Below, piece after piece: positions 25,976-34,972 of a stretch of DNA of 64,000 bases. This DNA comes from FEN-1297 sp046704255 (GTDB lineage: Bacteria > Bacteroidota > Ignavibacteria > Ignavibacteriales > Ignavibacteriaceae). The translations under genes were made by a program, and so were the position numbers. A model generated the notes under the pieces. That model did no database searches. It had not been told where the DNA came from and saw only the letters and a program-made list of their open reading frames with translations. Numbering within the stretch: position 1 is the first letter of the stretch; each line of letters starts with the position of its first letter. The stretch lies in NCBI GenBank assembly GCA_046704255.1, contig JBJKSH010000178.1:33676-97675 (forward strand). Reading direction: 5' to 3'.

Positions 25976-28075
25976 ATGACTGCAAGACTACCAATAGAGA
26001 AAGTACGTAATATAGGAATTATGGCTCACATAGATGCAGGTAAAACTACAACTACGGAACGCATCTTATATTATACGGGAAAGCTCCACAGAATAGGCGA
26101 AGTTCATGATGGAGCGGCAACTATGGACTGGATGGAACAGGAGAAAGAACGCGGCATTACAATAACCAGTGCTGCTACTACTTGTTTTTGGAACAATCAT
26201 CAGATAAATATTATTGATACACCTGGCCACGTTGATTTTACAGTTGAAGTTGAAAGATCATTAAGAGTATTGGATGGGGCGGTTGCTTTGTTTTGCGCTG
26301 TTGGCGGTGTGGAACCTCAATCGGAAACTGTTTGGAGGCAAGCAGATAAGTACCGTGTTCCGAGAATTGCTTTTATAAATAAGATGGACAGAACAGGTGC
26401 GGATTTTTTTAATGCACTGCAAATGATGAAAGACAGACTGGGTGCAAACGCAGTTCCTATTTCGCTTCCAATTGGCGAAGGAGATTTGTTCTCCGGCGTT
26501 ATTGATCTTTTAACATTCAAAGCACGTATGTACCATGAAGAGACTATGGGGGCAACGTACGATGAATTTGATATTCCCGAAGATTTACTTGAGACCGCAA
26601 GCAAATATAGAACACAAATGCTTGAAGCTGTTTCAGATATAGATGATACCCTGCTTGAAAAATATCTTGAAGGCAGAGAGATAACTGAAGAAGAAATTAA
26701 GACTGTTTTAAGAAAAGCTACAATCGAGTTAAAAATTATTCCTGTTCTTTGCGGTTCAGCTTTTAAAAATAAAGGAATACAGAAACTGCTGGATTCGGTT
26801 GTAGATTTTCTTCCGGCTCCTAATGATTTTAAGGAAATTGAAGCTCATCATATCGGAATAAACGATATTGTTAAACGTAAGATTGATGATAAAGAAAAGT
26901 TTACTGCTTTAGCTTTTAAAATTATGAATGATGCGTATGTTGGTAAACTAACATTCTTTAGGGTTTATACCGGTCAGTTAAAGGCTGGCTCTTATATTTA
27001 TAATGCGGTAAGCGGTAAAAAGGAAAGAATAAGCAGGCTTCTTCAAATGCATGCAAACCATAGAGAAGAAATTGAAGAAGTTAAAGCCGGTGATATTGCC
27101 GCAGCAGTAGGTTTAAAATACACAAGAACCGGTGATACTCTTTGCGATGAGCATGATGCCGTTATGCTGGAAAAAATTGTTTTCCCCGAACCGGTAATTC
27201 AAATTGCAATAGAACCGAAAACAAAAGCAGACCAGGATAAACTTTCCGATGCTCTTGTTAAATTATCGGATGAAGACCCGACTTTTAAAGTTAAAGTTGA
27301 TGAAGAAACCGGACAAACATTAATAAGCGGGATGGGCGAACTTCATCTTGAAATTTTAGTAGACAGGATGAAACGCGAATTCAAAGTGGAAGCAAATATT
27401 GGTAAACCGCAGGTTGCTTACAGAGAAACCATTACAGCACCAATAAATGCCGAAGGTAAATTTATTAAGCAAAGCGGCGGTCGTGGTAAGTACGGACATG
27501 TATGGGTTGAATTTAGTCCTAATGAACCCGGTAAAGGATATGAATTTACGAATGCAATAATCGGCGGTGTAGTTCCAAAAGAATATATTCCCGCTGTTTC
27601 TGCCGGTATACAGGAGGCAATGAGAAACGGTGCTATTGCAGGCTTTCCGGTTGTAGATGTTAAAGCAAAGTTGTATGACGGTTCATATCACGATGTGGAC
27701 TCGGATGAAATTTCCTTTAAGGTTGCCGGTTCATTGGCATTTAAGGAAGCTGCTAAAAGAGGTAAGCCCGTTCTTTTGGAGCCGATTATGGATGTTGAGG
27801 TTGTTACTCCGGAAGAATATCTTGGAGATGTAATGGGTGATTTAAATTCCAGGAGAGGAAAGATAGAAGGTTTTTCGGCAAGGAAAGATGCACAGGTTAT
27901 TAAAGCTACGGTACCGCTTGCAGAAATGTTCGGTTATGCTACCATACTTAGGTCAATGACTCAAGGCAGGGCAATTTACACTATGCAGTTTTCGTATTAC
28001 AACGAAGTACCCAAGAGCATTGCAGAAGAAATTGCTGAAAAATCGTTAGGTAAGAAATCGGTAATTATTACATAA
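25976..28075 (+). CDS. fusA: Elongation factor G
   Basis: A 699-residue translocase. The P-loop AHIDAGKTT, switch II DTPGHVDF and NKMDRTGADF place the G domain at residues 8-285; domains II-V follow, including GGRGKYGHVWVE in domain IV. The best Shine-Dalgarno (AAGGA) is about 16 nt upstream, longer than usual, yet the start matches the family N-terminus. It lies in normal str-operon order. Confidence 0.97.
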   Translation: MTARLPIEKVRNIGIMAHIDAGKTTTTERILYYTGKLHRIGEVHDGAATMDWMEQEKERGITITSAATTCFWNNHQINIIDTPGHVDFTVEVERSLRVLDGAVALFCAVGGVEPQSETVWRQADKYRVPRIAFINKMDRTGADFFNALQMMKDRLGANAVPISLPIGEGDLFSGVIDLLTFKARMYHEETMGATYDEFDIPEDLLETASKYRTQMLEAVSDIDDTLLEKYLEGREITEEEIKTVLRKATIELKIIPVLCGSAFKNKGIQKLLDSVVDFLPAPNDFKEIEAHHIGINDIVKRKIDDKEKFTALAFKIMNDAYVGKLTFFRVYTGQLKAGSYIYNAVSGKKERISRLLQMHANHREEIEEVKAGDIAAAVGLKYTRTGDTLCDEHDAVMLEKIVFPEPVIQIAIEPKTKADQDKLSDALVKLSDEDPTFKVKVDEETGQTLISGMGELHLEILVDRMKREFKVEANIGKPQVAYRETITAPINAEGKFIKQSGGRGKYGHVWVEFSPNEPGKGYEFTNAIIGGVVPKEYIPAVSAGIQEAMRNGAIAGFPVVDVKAKLYDGSYHDVDSDEISFKVAGSLAFKEAAKRGKPVLLEPIMDVEVVTPEEYLGDVMGDLNSRRGKIEGFSARKDAQVIKATVPLAEMFGYATILRSMTQGRAIYTMQFSYYNEVPKSIAEEIAEKSLGKKSVIIT

Positions 28076-28122
28076 TAAATTTGATTATTAATTAAAAGAA
28101 ATAATAAGCAAAGGAGAATTAG

Positions 28123-29328
28123 ATGGCAAAAGAAAAATTTGACAGGAGTAAACCTCACGTTAACGTAGGTACAATCGGCCACGTAGATCATGGCAAAACT
28201 ACATTAACCGCTGCCATCACAATGGCTCTCGCATTAAAGGGCTTATCACAGATTAGAACTTTTGACAGTATTGATAATGCTCCCGAAGAAAGAGAAAGAG
28301 GTATTACTATTGCAACTGCACATGTGGAATATTCAACAGAAAAAAGACACTATGCTCATGTGGATTGCCCCGGACATGCGGACTATGTTAAAAACATGAT
28401 TACCGGTGCTGCCCAAATGGATGGAGCTATTTTGGTAGTAGCTGCTACCGATGGCCCAATGCCTCAAACAAGAGAGCATATTCTTCTTGCTAGACAAGTT
28501 GGTGTTCCTAGAATTGTTGTGTTTCTTAATAAAATTGACATGGTTGACGATCCCGAATTAATCGAATTAGTTGAAGTTGAATTAAGGGATTTGTTAACTT
28601 CTTATGAATTTCCCGGTGATGAAATTCCGATTATTAAAGGCTCTGCTTTACAGGCTTTGGAAGCCGGAGCTTCAAATGCACCGCTGGATGACGCAAGATA
28701 TAATTGCATTTGGGAACTAATGGATGCCGTTGACAGCTACATTCCGGTTCCGGAAAGAGAAACCGATAAACCTTTCTTAATGCCTGTTGAAGATGTCTTT
28801 TCTATTACCGGCCGCGGCACTGTTGCAACCGGAAGAGTAGAAAGAGGTCAAATTAAATTAAGTGAAGAAGTTGAGTTGATCGGTTTAGGTCTTCATAAGA
28901 AAACAGTTGTTACCGGTATTGAAATGTTTAGGAAAGAGCTAGATGCAGCAATTGCCGGAGACAATGCAGGCCTTCTTTTAAGAGGTGTTGATAAAAAAGA
29001 AATTGAGAGAGGAATGGTACTTGCAAAACCAGGTTCCATTACTCCTCATAAAAAGTTTGTCGGGTCGGTTTATGTTCTATCTAAAGAAGAAGGCGGACGC
29101 CACACACCGTTTTTCAGCGGATACAGGCCGCAGTTTTATTTTAGAACTACAGATGTTACGGGAGTTGCTACTCTTCCTGAAGGAACCGAAATGGTTATGC
29201 CCGGTGATAGAGTTGATCTTTCCGTTGAACTTATTTCCGAAATTGCAATGGAAGAAGGGCTCCGTTTTGCTATCCGTGAAGGAGGAAGAACAGTAGCTTC
29301 CGGTTTAGTAACAAAGATTATAGAATAA
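28123..29328 (+). CDS. tuf: Elongation factor Tu
   Basis: A 401-residue EF-Tu that delivers aminoacyl-tRNA. It carries GHVDHGKTT, the DCPGHADYVKNMITGAAQMDGAILVV switch region in standard form, NKID, and the beta-barrel domains with GRGTVATGRVERG. AAAGGAG lies just upstream of the ATG. It is the only tuf in the window; no second copy accompanies the tRNA cluster as in enterobacteria. Confidence 0.98.
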   Translation: MAKEKFDRSKPHVNVGTIGHVDHGKTTLTAAITMALALKGLSQIRTFDSIDNAPEERERGITIATAHVEYSTEKRHYAHVDCPGHADYVKNMITGAAQMDGAILVVAATDGPMPQTREHILLARQVGVPRIVVFLNKIDMVDDPELIELVEVELRDLLTSYEFPGDEIPIIKGSALQALEAGASNAPLDDARYNCIWELMDAVDSYIPVPERETDKPFLMPVEDVFSITGRGTVATGRVERGQIKLSEEVELIGLGLHKKTVVTGIEMFRKELDAAIAGDNAGLLLRGVDKKEIERGMVLAKPGSITPHKKFVGSVYVLSKEEGGRHTPFFSGYRPQFYFRTTDVTGVATLPEGTEMVMPGDRVDLSVELISEIAMEEGLRFAIREGGRTVASGLVTKIIE

Positions 29329-29337
29329 TAGAATTAA

Positions 29338-29373
29338 AAAATCCCTCCCGGAAATTACGGGAGGGATTTTCTG
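29338..29373 (+). terminator. Strong hairpin between tuf and rpsJ
   Basis: A perfect 13-bp stem (AAAATCCCTCCCG with CGGGAGGGATTTT) around a 7-nt loop, ending in T residues. It probably ends most str-operon transcripts. The S10 operon then needs its own promoter or read-through in the short space before 29400. Confidence 0.85.
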
Positions 29374-29399
29374 TGTAAATATAATAAGGAGTAATTTAA

Positions 29400-29708
29400 G
29401 TGCCCGGTCAAAAGATTAGAATAAAGTTAAAATCATACGATCATATTTTGATTGATAAATCTACTGAAAAGATTATTAAGACGGTTAGAAGTACCGGGGC
29501 AATAGTTTCCGGACCTATTCCGCTGCCGACAAGAAGAACAGTATATACTGTTCTTAGGTCTCCTCATGTAGATAAAAAATCTAGGGAACAATTTGAAACA
29601 AGGGCACATAAAAGAATTATTGATATACATAATTCAAACAATAAAACCGTCGATTCGCTTAGTAAGCTTGATATACCGGCGGGTGGTGTCATAGAGATTA
29701 AGCTTTAA
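29400..29708 (+). CDS. rpsJ: 30S ribosomal protein S10
   Basis: A 102-residue S10, recognised from QKIRIKLKSYDHILID and GPIPLPTRRTVYTVLRSPHVDKKSREQFE. It also serves as NusE in antitermination by binding NusB and NusG. The start is GTG at 29400, preceded by AAGGAG. It leads the S10 operon. Confidence 0.97.
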   Translation: MPGQKIRIKLKSYDHILIDKSTEKIIKTVRSTGAIVSGPIPLPTRRTVYTVLRSPHVDKKSREQFETRAHKRIIDIHNSNNKTVDSLSKLDIPAGGVIEIKL

Positions 29709-29725
29709 TGAATTTGGGAGTTAAG

Positions 29726-30349
29726 ATGTCCGGAATAATCGGTAAGAAAATAGGAATGTCAAGTGTTTTTAACGGTGATGGTGAATTGGTACCCGTTACC
29801 GTTATTGCCGCCGGTCCTTGCAAAATAGTTTCTATACGAACTAAAGACAAGGATGGGTATGAAGCACTTCAATTAAGTTACGGCGAAAAAAAGGAAAAGA
29901 ATATTTCTAAACCTGTTTTAGGCCAGTATAAGAAAAACAATTTAGCTCCTGCCTGTGTTTTAAGAGAGTTTAATTTTCCTTCTATTAAGGAATATAAAAT
30001 AGGCGATGAAATTAAGACTGATCTTTTTACGGAAGGTGAAAAGATAAAGGTTCGCGGTACAAGCAAAGGCAAAGGATTCCAAGGTGTTATGAGAAGGCAC
30101 GGATTCGGCGGAGTAGGCGGCACTACCCACGGCCAATCGGATAGATTAAGAGCACCGGGTTCTATTGGTGCTAGCTCGTATCCTTCAAGAGTTTTTAAAG
30201 GACAAAGGATGGCCGGAAGAACAGGCTTTGATAATGTTACTGTTTCCAACTTAAAAGTTGTTAAAATTCTTCCGGAAGAAAATTTAATTTTAGTTAAAGG
30301 TGCTGTTCCGGGTGCCATAAATTCATACGTAGAATTAATTAAGCCTTAA
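29726..30349 (+). CDS. rplC: 50S ribosomal protein L3
   Basis: A 207-residue L3 starting MSGIIGKKIGMSSVF, which is the family N-terminus. An earlier in-frame ATG at 29708 overlaps the rpsJ stop, but the internal GGGAG at 29716-29720 is spaced 5 nt from ATG 29726, which I prefer. The W/R-type loop near the peptidyl transferase centre includes FGGVGGTTHGQSDRLRAPGS. Confidence 0.96.
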   Translation: MSGIIGKKIGMSSVFNGDGELVPVTVIAAGPCKIVSIRTKDKDGYEALQLSYGEKKEKNISKPVLGQYKKNNLAPACVLREFNFPSIKEYKIGDEIKTDLFTEGEKIKVRGTSKGKGFQGVMRRHGFGGVGGTTHGQSDRLRAPGSIGASSYPSRVFKGQRMAGRTGFDNVTVSNLKVVKILPEENLILVKGAVPGAINSYVELIKP

Positions 30350-30371
30350 AATAGATATTGGTTAAAATAAA

Positions 30372-31019
30372 ATGACATTAGAAGTATACAAAATAGACGG
30401 AAGTTTAACTGGTGAGAAATTAGAACTTGCCGATGATATTTTCGGGATTGAACCGAATGATCATGCAATTTACTTATCCGTTAAATCTTTTTTAGCAAAC
30501 CAAAGGCAGGGAACTCACAAAGCTAAAGAAAGAGGAGAAGTAAGAGGCGGAGGTAAAAAACCCTGGAGGCAAAAAGGAAGAGGCGGTGCTAGAGCCGGTA
30601 CGACACGTTCGCCGTTATGGGTCGGCGGCGGTACAATATTTGGCCCGCGGCCTAGAGATTACAGGCAGGATTTACCTAAAAAAGTAAAAAAGCTAGCTAG
30701 AAAATCCGCTCTTAGTTATAAAGTAAAGGATGAACAAATAATTGTTGTTGAGGATTTTAATTTTGAAAATCCAAAGACTAAGGATTTTATAAGCCTGCTG
30801 GATGCATTTAAAATTTCCGGGAAAAAAGTTTTACTGCTTACCAATGAAAAACAAGAAACGATTTTTAAATCTTGCAGAAATATTCCCAAAGTTAAAGTTT
30901 TGGAAGCCTATAAAGCATCTACTTACGACATACTAAACAATCAGGTTTTAATGATGCAAAAGAGTGCGGTAGATATAATTATACATTCATTTAAGACTAA
31001 AGAAGAGGCGGTGAATTAA
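30372..31019 (+). CDS. rplD: 50S ribosomal protein L4
   Basis: A 215-residue L4. The exit-tunnel loop (RQGTHKAKERGEVRGGGKKPWRQKGRGGARAGTTRSP, seen at about residues 45-82) is complete. In some bacteria L4 represses its own S10 operon; no matching leader structure was seen here. It is followed by rplW after one base, with overlapping ribosome traffic likely. Confidence 0.97.
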   Translation: MTLEVYKIDGSLTGEKLELADDIFGIEPNDHAIYLSVKSFLANQRQGTHKAKERGEVRGGGKKPWRQKGRGGARAGTTRSPLWVGGGTIFGPRPRDYRQDLPKKVKKLARKSALSYKVKDEQIIVVEDFNFENPKTKDFISLLDAFKISGKKVLLLTNEKQETIFKSCRNIPKVKVLEAYKASTYDILNNQVLMMQKSAVDIIIHSFKTKEEAVN

Positions 31020-31020
31020 A

Positions 31021-31314
31021 ATGCATAATGTCTTGGTCAGCCCGTTAATTACGGAAAAAATGACTAACCTAACCGCTGATACCGGCAAGTATGGCTTTCT
31101 TGTAAACATTGAAGCAAATAAAATTGAAATTGCAAAAGCGATTAGCAAAAAATATCAGGTTACAGTAATAAGCGTAAGAACTATAAACTATGCCGGAAAA
31201 ACCAAAACGCAATTTAGAAAAAGCGGCAGGTTCGAAGGTAAGACTCCTAAATTTAAAAAAGCAATTGTTACCCTTAAAAAGGGTGAAACAATAGAAACAT
31301 TTGAACAAGTATAG
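31021..31314 (+). CDS. rplW: 50S ribosomal protein L23
   Basis: A 97-residue L23, with VLVSPLITEKMTNL and the beta-hairpin ending KKAIVTLKKGETIETFE. At the tunnel exit it docks trigger factor and SRP. It starts immediately after the rplD stop. Confidence 0.96.
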   Translation: MHNVLVSPLITEKMTNLTADTGKYGFLVNIEANKIEIAKAISKKYQVTVISVRTINYAGKTKTQFRKSGRFEGKTPKFKKAIVTLKKGETIETFEQV

Positions 31315-31335
31315 ATTGGTATTCAGGTAAACTAA

Positions 31336-32163
31336 ATGGCTATTATTAAAATAAAACCAAATACGCCCGGTACAAGGTTTATGTCGGTTCCCTCGTTTGA
31401 GGAAATTACAAAAACCAAACCGGAAAAATCGCTAACCGTAGCGTTAAAAAAATCCGGCGGAAGAAACAACCTGGGAAGAGTAACCGCCAGGTATAAAGGC
31501 GGCGGGCATAAAAGGAAATACAGAATTCTGGATTTCAAAAGAGATAAAACAGGTATTCCTGCTAAAGTATTTTCAATTGAATATGATCCGAACAGAACTT
31601 CCAGAATTGCACTTTTACATTATGCCGACGGAGAAAAAAGATATATAATTGCACCAAACGGTTTAAAAGTTGGAGATACGGTTCGGTCAGGTTCCGGCAG
31701 TGATATTTATGTTGGGAATGCATTACCGCTAAAAGAAATGCCGCTGGGCAGTTTTGTTCATAATGTTGAATTGAAACCGGGTAAAGGCGGGCAGCTTGGA
31801 AGAAGTGCCGGTTCTGCTTTGCAGGTTCTTGCTAAAGAAGGCGATTATGCACAATTAAAAATGCCTTCCGGCGAAGTTAGAATGGTTAGATTAAACTGCA
31901 TGGCTACTTACGGTGTTGTAGGTAATGCGGAACAAGAAAATATAAGTTACGGTAAAGCTGGCAGATCCAGGTGGCTTGGTGTTAGGCCTCATGTTAGAGG
32001 TGTGGCTAGAAACCCAGTAGATCATCCTATGGGCGGCGGTGAAGGTAAAACTTCTGGCGGCGGTCATCCTGTCTCTCCATGGGGTCAAAAAGCGAAAGGA
32101 TTAAAAACCCGGAAGCATAAAAAAGAATCAAATAAATTAATTATTAAACGACGGAATAAGTAG
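31336..32163 (+). CDS. rplB: 50S ribosomal protein L2
   Basis: A 275-residue L2 needed for subunit joining and peptidyl transfer. GRNNLGRVTARYKGGGHKRKYR marks the N-terminal region, and NPVDHPMGGGEGKTSGGGHPVSPWG carries the conserved C-terminal histidine near the catalytic centre. The length is normal. Confidence 0.98.
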   Translation: MAIIKIKPNTPGTRFMSVPSFEEITKTKPEKSLTVALKKSGGRNNLGRVTARYKGGGHKRKYRILDFKRDKTGIPAKVFSIEYDPNRTSRIALLHYADGEKRYIIAPNGLKVGDTVRSGSGSDIYVGNALPLKEMPLGSFVHNVELKPGKGGQLGRSAGSALQVLAKEGDYAQLKMPSGEVRMVRLNCMATYGVVGNAEQENISYGKAGRSRWLGVRPHVRGVARNPVDHPMGGGEGKTSGGGHPVSPWGQKAKGLKTRKHKKESNKLIIKRRNK

Positions 32164-32172
32164 AGATTTATT

Positions 32173-32463
32173 ATGCCTAGATCGGTTAAAAAAGGACCAT
32201 TTGTTGATTATAAACTGGAAGCTAAAATAAATCAGCTTAACAGCGGCAATCAGAAAAAAATTATAAAAACTTGGTCAAGAGCTTCTACAATTACTCCGGA
32301 TTTTGTCGGCCATACTATTGCTGTTCATAACGGAAACAAAATGATTCCCGTTTACATTACTGAAAACATGGTTGGACATAAACTGGGAGAATTTGCACCT
32401 ACTAGAATATTTAGAGCTCACCCGGGCACTAAAGCAGAAAAGGCATCTAAGGCAGCAAAATAA
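32173..32463 (+). CDS. rpsS: 30S ribosomal protein S19
   Basis: A 96-residue S19 with MPRSVKKGPFVDYKL, TWSRASTITPDFVGHTI and GHKLGEFAPTR. It binds 16S rRNA in the 30S head with S13. It directly precedes the interrupted rplV. Confidence 0.97.
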   Translation: MPRSVKKGPFVDYKLEAKINQLNSGNQKKIIKTWSRASTITPDFVGHTIAVHNGNKMIPVYITENMVGHKLGEFAPTRIFRAHPGTKAEKASKAAK

Positions 32464-32489
32464 TTCGAACAAAAGGAATTTTTAATTAA

Positions 32490-32834
32490 ATGGAAGCAAA
32501 AGCAATACATAAATATATAGGCTCTTCACCCCGCAAAATGCGGCTGGTTGTTGATTTAATTCGCGGAGTTTCGGTTGATTAGGCTTTGGAAATTCTTCAC
32601 TTCTCTCCCAAACATGCTTCTAAAGATGCGGAGAAAGTTTTAAGATCTGCTGTTGCTAACCTCTTAAACAGAGATGAAGCAACAAGGCTGGAACCGGAAG
32701 AATTATTTGTAAAAGAGGCTTTCGTTAACCAGGGACCTACTGTTAAAAGAATTTCCCCTGCCCCTATGGGAAGGGCTTATAGAATTAGAAAACGCTCCTG
32801 TCATTTAACAATTGTAGTAGCAACAAAGGCATAA
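32490..32834 (+). CDS. rplV: 50S ribosomal protein L22, interrupted by an in-frame TAG
   Basis: From ATG 32490 the frame reads MEAKAIHKYIGSSPRKMRLV, continues to VSVD, then meets TAG at 32580-32582 (codon 31). It then continues without break as ALEILHFSPKHASKDAEKVL to a normal L22 end, GRAYRIRKRSCHLTIVV. Homologues usually carry Gln, Glu, Asp or Lys at this point; one base change from CAG, GAG or AAG gives TAG. L22 lines the exit tunnel and is normally essential. A TTG at 32586 could restart translation but has no well-placed Shine-Dalgarno. A sequencing error, read-through or true lesion remain possible. Confidence 0.85.
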
Positions 32835-32853
32835 ACTTAGGAGGATATTTTTT

Positions 32854-33495
32854 TTGGGACAAAAAACGAACCCCATAGGATTAAGAGTTGGAATTATTAG
32901 AGGATGGGACTCTAACTGGTATGAAAATAAAAGTTACTCTTCTAAATTAAAAGAAGATGAAAAACTAAGAGATTATATTAGAAACCGATTAAAGAAGGCC
33001 GGTATTTCCAGAATTGTTATTGACAGAACTTCTAAAAATGTAATTTTAACCATACATACTTCCAGGCCGGGAGTTGTTATTGGAAAAAGCGGTAAGGAAA
33101 TTACCCAGCTAGAACAAGAATTAAAGCAAGTTACGGATAAAGAGGTAAAAGTGCAGATATCCGAAATTAAAAGGCCGGAACTGGATGCTTATCTTGTGGC
33201 TGAAAATATTGCAAGCCAAATCTCCGGCAGAGTGTCTTTTAGAAGAGCCATGAAAATGTCTATTACCTCTGCAATGAGGATGGGTGCCGAAGGTATTAGA
33301 ATTATGTGTTCGGGAAGATTGGGCGGCGCTGAAATGGCTAGAACGGAACAATACAAAGAAGGACGTATTCCGCTCCATACTATTAGAGCAGATATTGATT
33401 ACGCAAACGGTAGAGCCGAAACTATTTATGGTTCAATCGGAATAAAAGTTTGGATTTGCCGGGGTGAAATTTTAGGTAAAAGAGCATCGGAATAA
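32854..33495 (+). CDS. rpsC: 30S ribosomal protein S3
   Basis: A 213-residue S3 with MGQKTNPIGLRVGIIRGWDSN in two stretches, the KH motif VVIGKSGKEI and the C-terminal GRLGGAEMARTEQYKEGRIPL. It helps form the mRNA entry channel and its helicase activity. The start is TTG at 32854, 9 nt after AGGAGG. The C-terminus ends soon after the S3_C domain, without the long tail found in some phyla. Confidence 0.96.
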   Translation: MGQKTNPIGLRVGIIRGWDSNWYENKSYSSKLKEDEKLRDYIRNRLKKAGISRIVIDRTSKNVILTIHTSRPGVVIGKSGKEITQLEQELKQVTDKEVKVQISEIKRPELDAYLVAENIASQISGRVSFRRAMKMSITSAMRMGAEGIRIMCSGRLGGAEMARTEQYKEGRIPLHTIRADIDYANGRAETIYGSIGIKVWICRGEILGKRASE

Positions 33496-33592
33496 ATTTG
33501 ACAATTATAAATTAAAAATTAAAAATGAGTAAGGCTTTATGATTTTAATTTTGCTTTTATTAATTTTTAATTAACACAGAGTTTCAGGAGTT
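33496..33592. repeat. AT-rich inverted repeat between rpsC and rplP
   Basis: The 104-bp gap contains AATTAAAAATTAAAAATGA on the left and TTTTATTAATTTTTAATTA on the right, which are near reverse complements. The same motif recurs at 37620-37722. No gene is encoded, and it looks like an inserted short palindromic element within the S10 operon. Confidence 0.55.
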
Positions 33593-33598
33593 TGAATT

Positions 33599-34015
33599 AT
33601 GTTAATGCCGAAAAGAGTTAAATTTAGAAAATCGCAGCGCGGAAGAATGGCTGGTAAAGCTAAGCGGGGCAGTTCCGTTGCATTCGGAGATTTCGGATTA
33701 AAAGCATTGGAACCGCATTGGATTACAAGCCGGCAAATTGAAGCCTGCCGTGTTGCTCTTTCCAGGAAAATGAAAAGAGACGGTAAAGTTTGGATTAGAA
33801 TTTTTCCCGATAAACCGGTTTCTAAAAAACCGCTTGAAACAAGAATGGGTAAAGGTAAAGGTGCCCCTGAGTTTTGGGTAGCTGTTGTTAAACCGGGCAG
33901 AATCTTATTTGAAGTTTCAGGCGTTTCGAGGGAATTAGCTAATGAAGCTCTTAGAACATGCTCTTATAAATTGCCCATTAAAACTAAAGTTGTATCCAGA
34001 CCGGACTTTGAATAA
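33599..34015 (+). CDS. rplP: 50S ribosomal protein L16
   Basis: A 138-residue L16 with MLMPKRVKFRKSQRGRMAG, the family start, then IEACRVALSRKMKRDGK and GKGAPEFWVAVVKPGRILFE. It orders the A-site tRNA region. ATG 33599 follows CAGGAG by 9 nt; an ATG at 33605 would drop two conserved residues. Confidence 0.97.
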   Translation: MLMPKRVKFRKSQRGRMAGKAKRGSSVAFGDFGLKALEPHWITSRQIEACRVALSRKMKRDGKVWIRIFPDKPVSKKPLETRMGKGKGAPEFWVAVVKPGRILFEVSGVSRELANEALRTCSYKLPIKTKVVSRPDFE

Positions 34016-34035
34016 AAATTTAGGTGTGAAATAAA

Positions 34036-34272
34036 ATGAAAATTCATGAAATAAGAGAATTAAAAGACGACGAACTGCTAAAACAAATTCAGGAAGATGA
34101 AACAAGCCTTATGGATTTGCGCTTTGCACACCAACTAAAGCAGTTAACAAATACGGCAAAACTTAAAATAACTAAGAAAGAACTTGCCAGGTTAAAAACT
34201 GTCCTTAAAGAAAGACAGAAGGCTAAAAAGCCCGAAACCGGGGAAGTACAAAAAGAAGGAGTTAATGCTTAA
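34036..34272 (+). CDS. rpmC: 50S ribosomal protein L29
   Basis: A 78-residue two-helix L29: MKIHEIRELKDDELLKQI, then LMDLRFAHQLKQLTNTAKL. A Lys/Glu-rich tail of about ten residues (KKPETGEVQKEGVNA) extends past the usual end. It contacts L23 at the tunnel exit. The next gene begins 2 bp after its stop. Confidence 0.95.
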   Translation: MKIHEIRELKDDELLKQIQEDETSLMDLRFAHQLKQLTNTAKLKITKKELARLKTVLKERQKAKKPETGEVQKEGVNA

Positions 34273-34274
34273 AT

Positions 34275-34532
34275 ATGGAACAACGCGCTTTAAGAAAAAC
34301 CAGAGTTGGTGTTGTAATTAGCAACAAAATGCAGAAAACTATTACTGTTGCTATAGAAAGAAGAGTTCCTCATAAAATTTATAAAAAGTATTTTAAGAAA
34401 ACCACCAAGTTAATGGCGCACGACGAGAAGAATGAATGCAGTATAGGCGATAGAGTTAGAATTATGGAAACTCGTCCCCTTAGTACTAAAAAAAGATGGC
34501 GCTTAGTAGAAATTGTAGAAAAAGCCAAGTAA
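34275..34532 (+). CDS. rpsQ: 30S ribosomal protein S17
   Basis: An 85-residue OB-fold S17 with RKTRVGVVISNKMQKTITVAIE and DRVRIMETRPLSKKR-like ending (RPLSTKKRWRLVEI). It binds helix 11 of 16S rRNA. The 2-bp gap from rpmC suggests coupled translation. Confidence 0.96.
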   Translation: MEQRALRKTRVGVVISNKMQKTITVAIERRVPHKIYKKYFKKTTKLMAHDEKNECSIGDRVRIMETRPLSTKKRWRLVEIVEKAK

Positions 34533-34573
34533 GCCGGAAGCTTACTAGTAGTTAAAGCAAGGAGTACAGTTAA

Positions 34574-34942
34574 ATGATTCAAGAAGAAACGAATTTAGTT
34601 GTTGCCGATAACTCAGGCGCAAAAAAAGTAAGGTGCATCCGTGTACTTGGCGGCAGCGGTAGAAAGTACGCCAGCGTTGGAGACTTGGTTGTGGTTGCCG
34701 TTAAAGCGGCAATTCCAAACGGTACGGTTAAGAAAGGCGAAGTATCCAGGGCAGTTATTGTTAGAACAAAAAAAGAAGTCAGAAGAAAAGACGGTTCTTA
34801 TATTAGGTTTGATGAAAATGCGGCGGTTCTTATAAATAACCAGAATGAACCTAAAGGTACTCGTATATTCGGCCCGGTTGCCAGAGAGTTAAGAGAAAAA
34901 CAATTTATGAAAATTGTTTCCCTTGCCCCCGAAGTATTATAA
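34574..34942 (+). CDS. rplN: 50S ribosomal protein L14
   Basis: A 122-residue L14, recognised by MIQEETNLVVADNSGAKKV, DGSYIRFDENAAVLIN and GTRIFGPVARELR. It forms part of the intersubunit bridge and is where silencing factor RsfS binds. AAGGAG is 8 nt upstream of the ATG. Confidence 0.98.
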   Translation: MIQEETNLVVADNSGAKKVRCIRVLGGSGRKYASVGDLVVVAVKAAIPNGTVKKGEVSRAVIVRTKKEVRRKDGSYIRFDENAAVLINNQNEPKGTRIFGPVARELREKQFMKIVSLAPEVL

Positions 34943-34972
34943 ATTAGAAAGAGTCTTAAATTCGGAAGTTAA

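Noticed and set aside
29878..30318. 146-codon minus-strand open frame inside rplC
   Set aside because: It lies wholly opposite a conserved ribosomal gene and its translation looks like antisense low-complexity sequence.
32490..32834. TAG recoded as an amino acid throughout this genome
   Set aside because: rpoB, rpoC, the first sulfatase and infA all end at TAG in the right place, and no other conserved gene here has an internal TAG.
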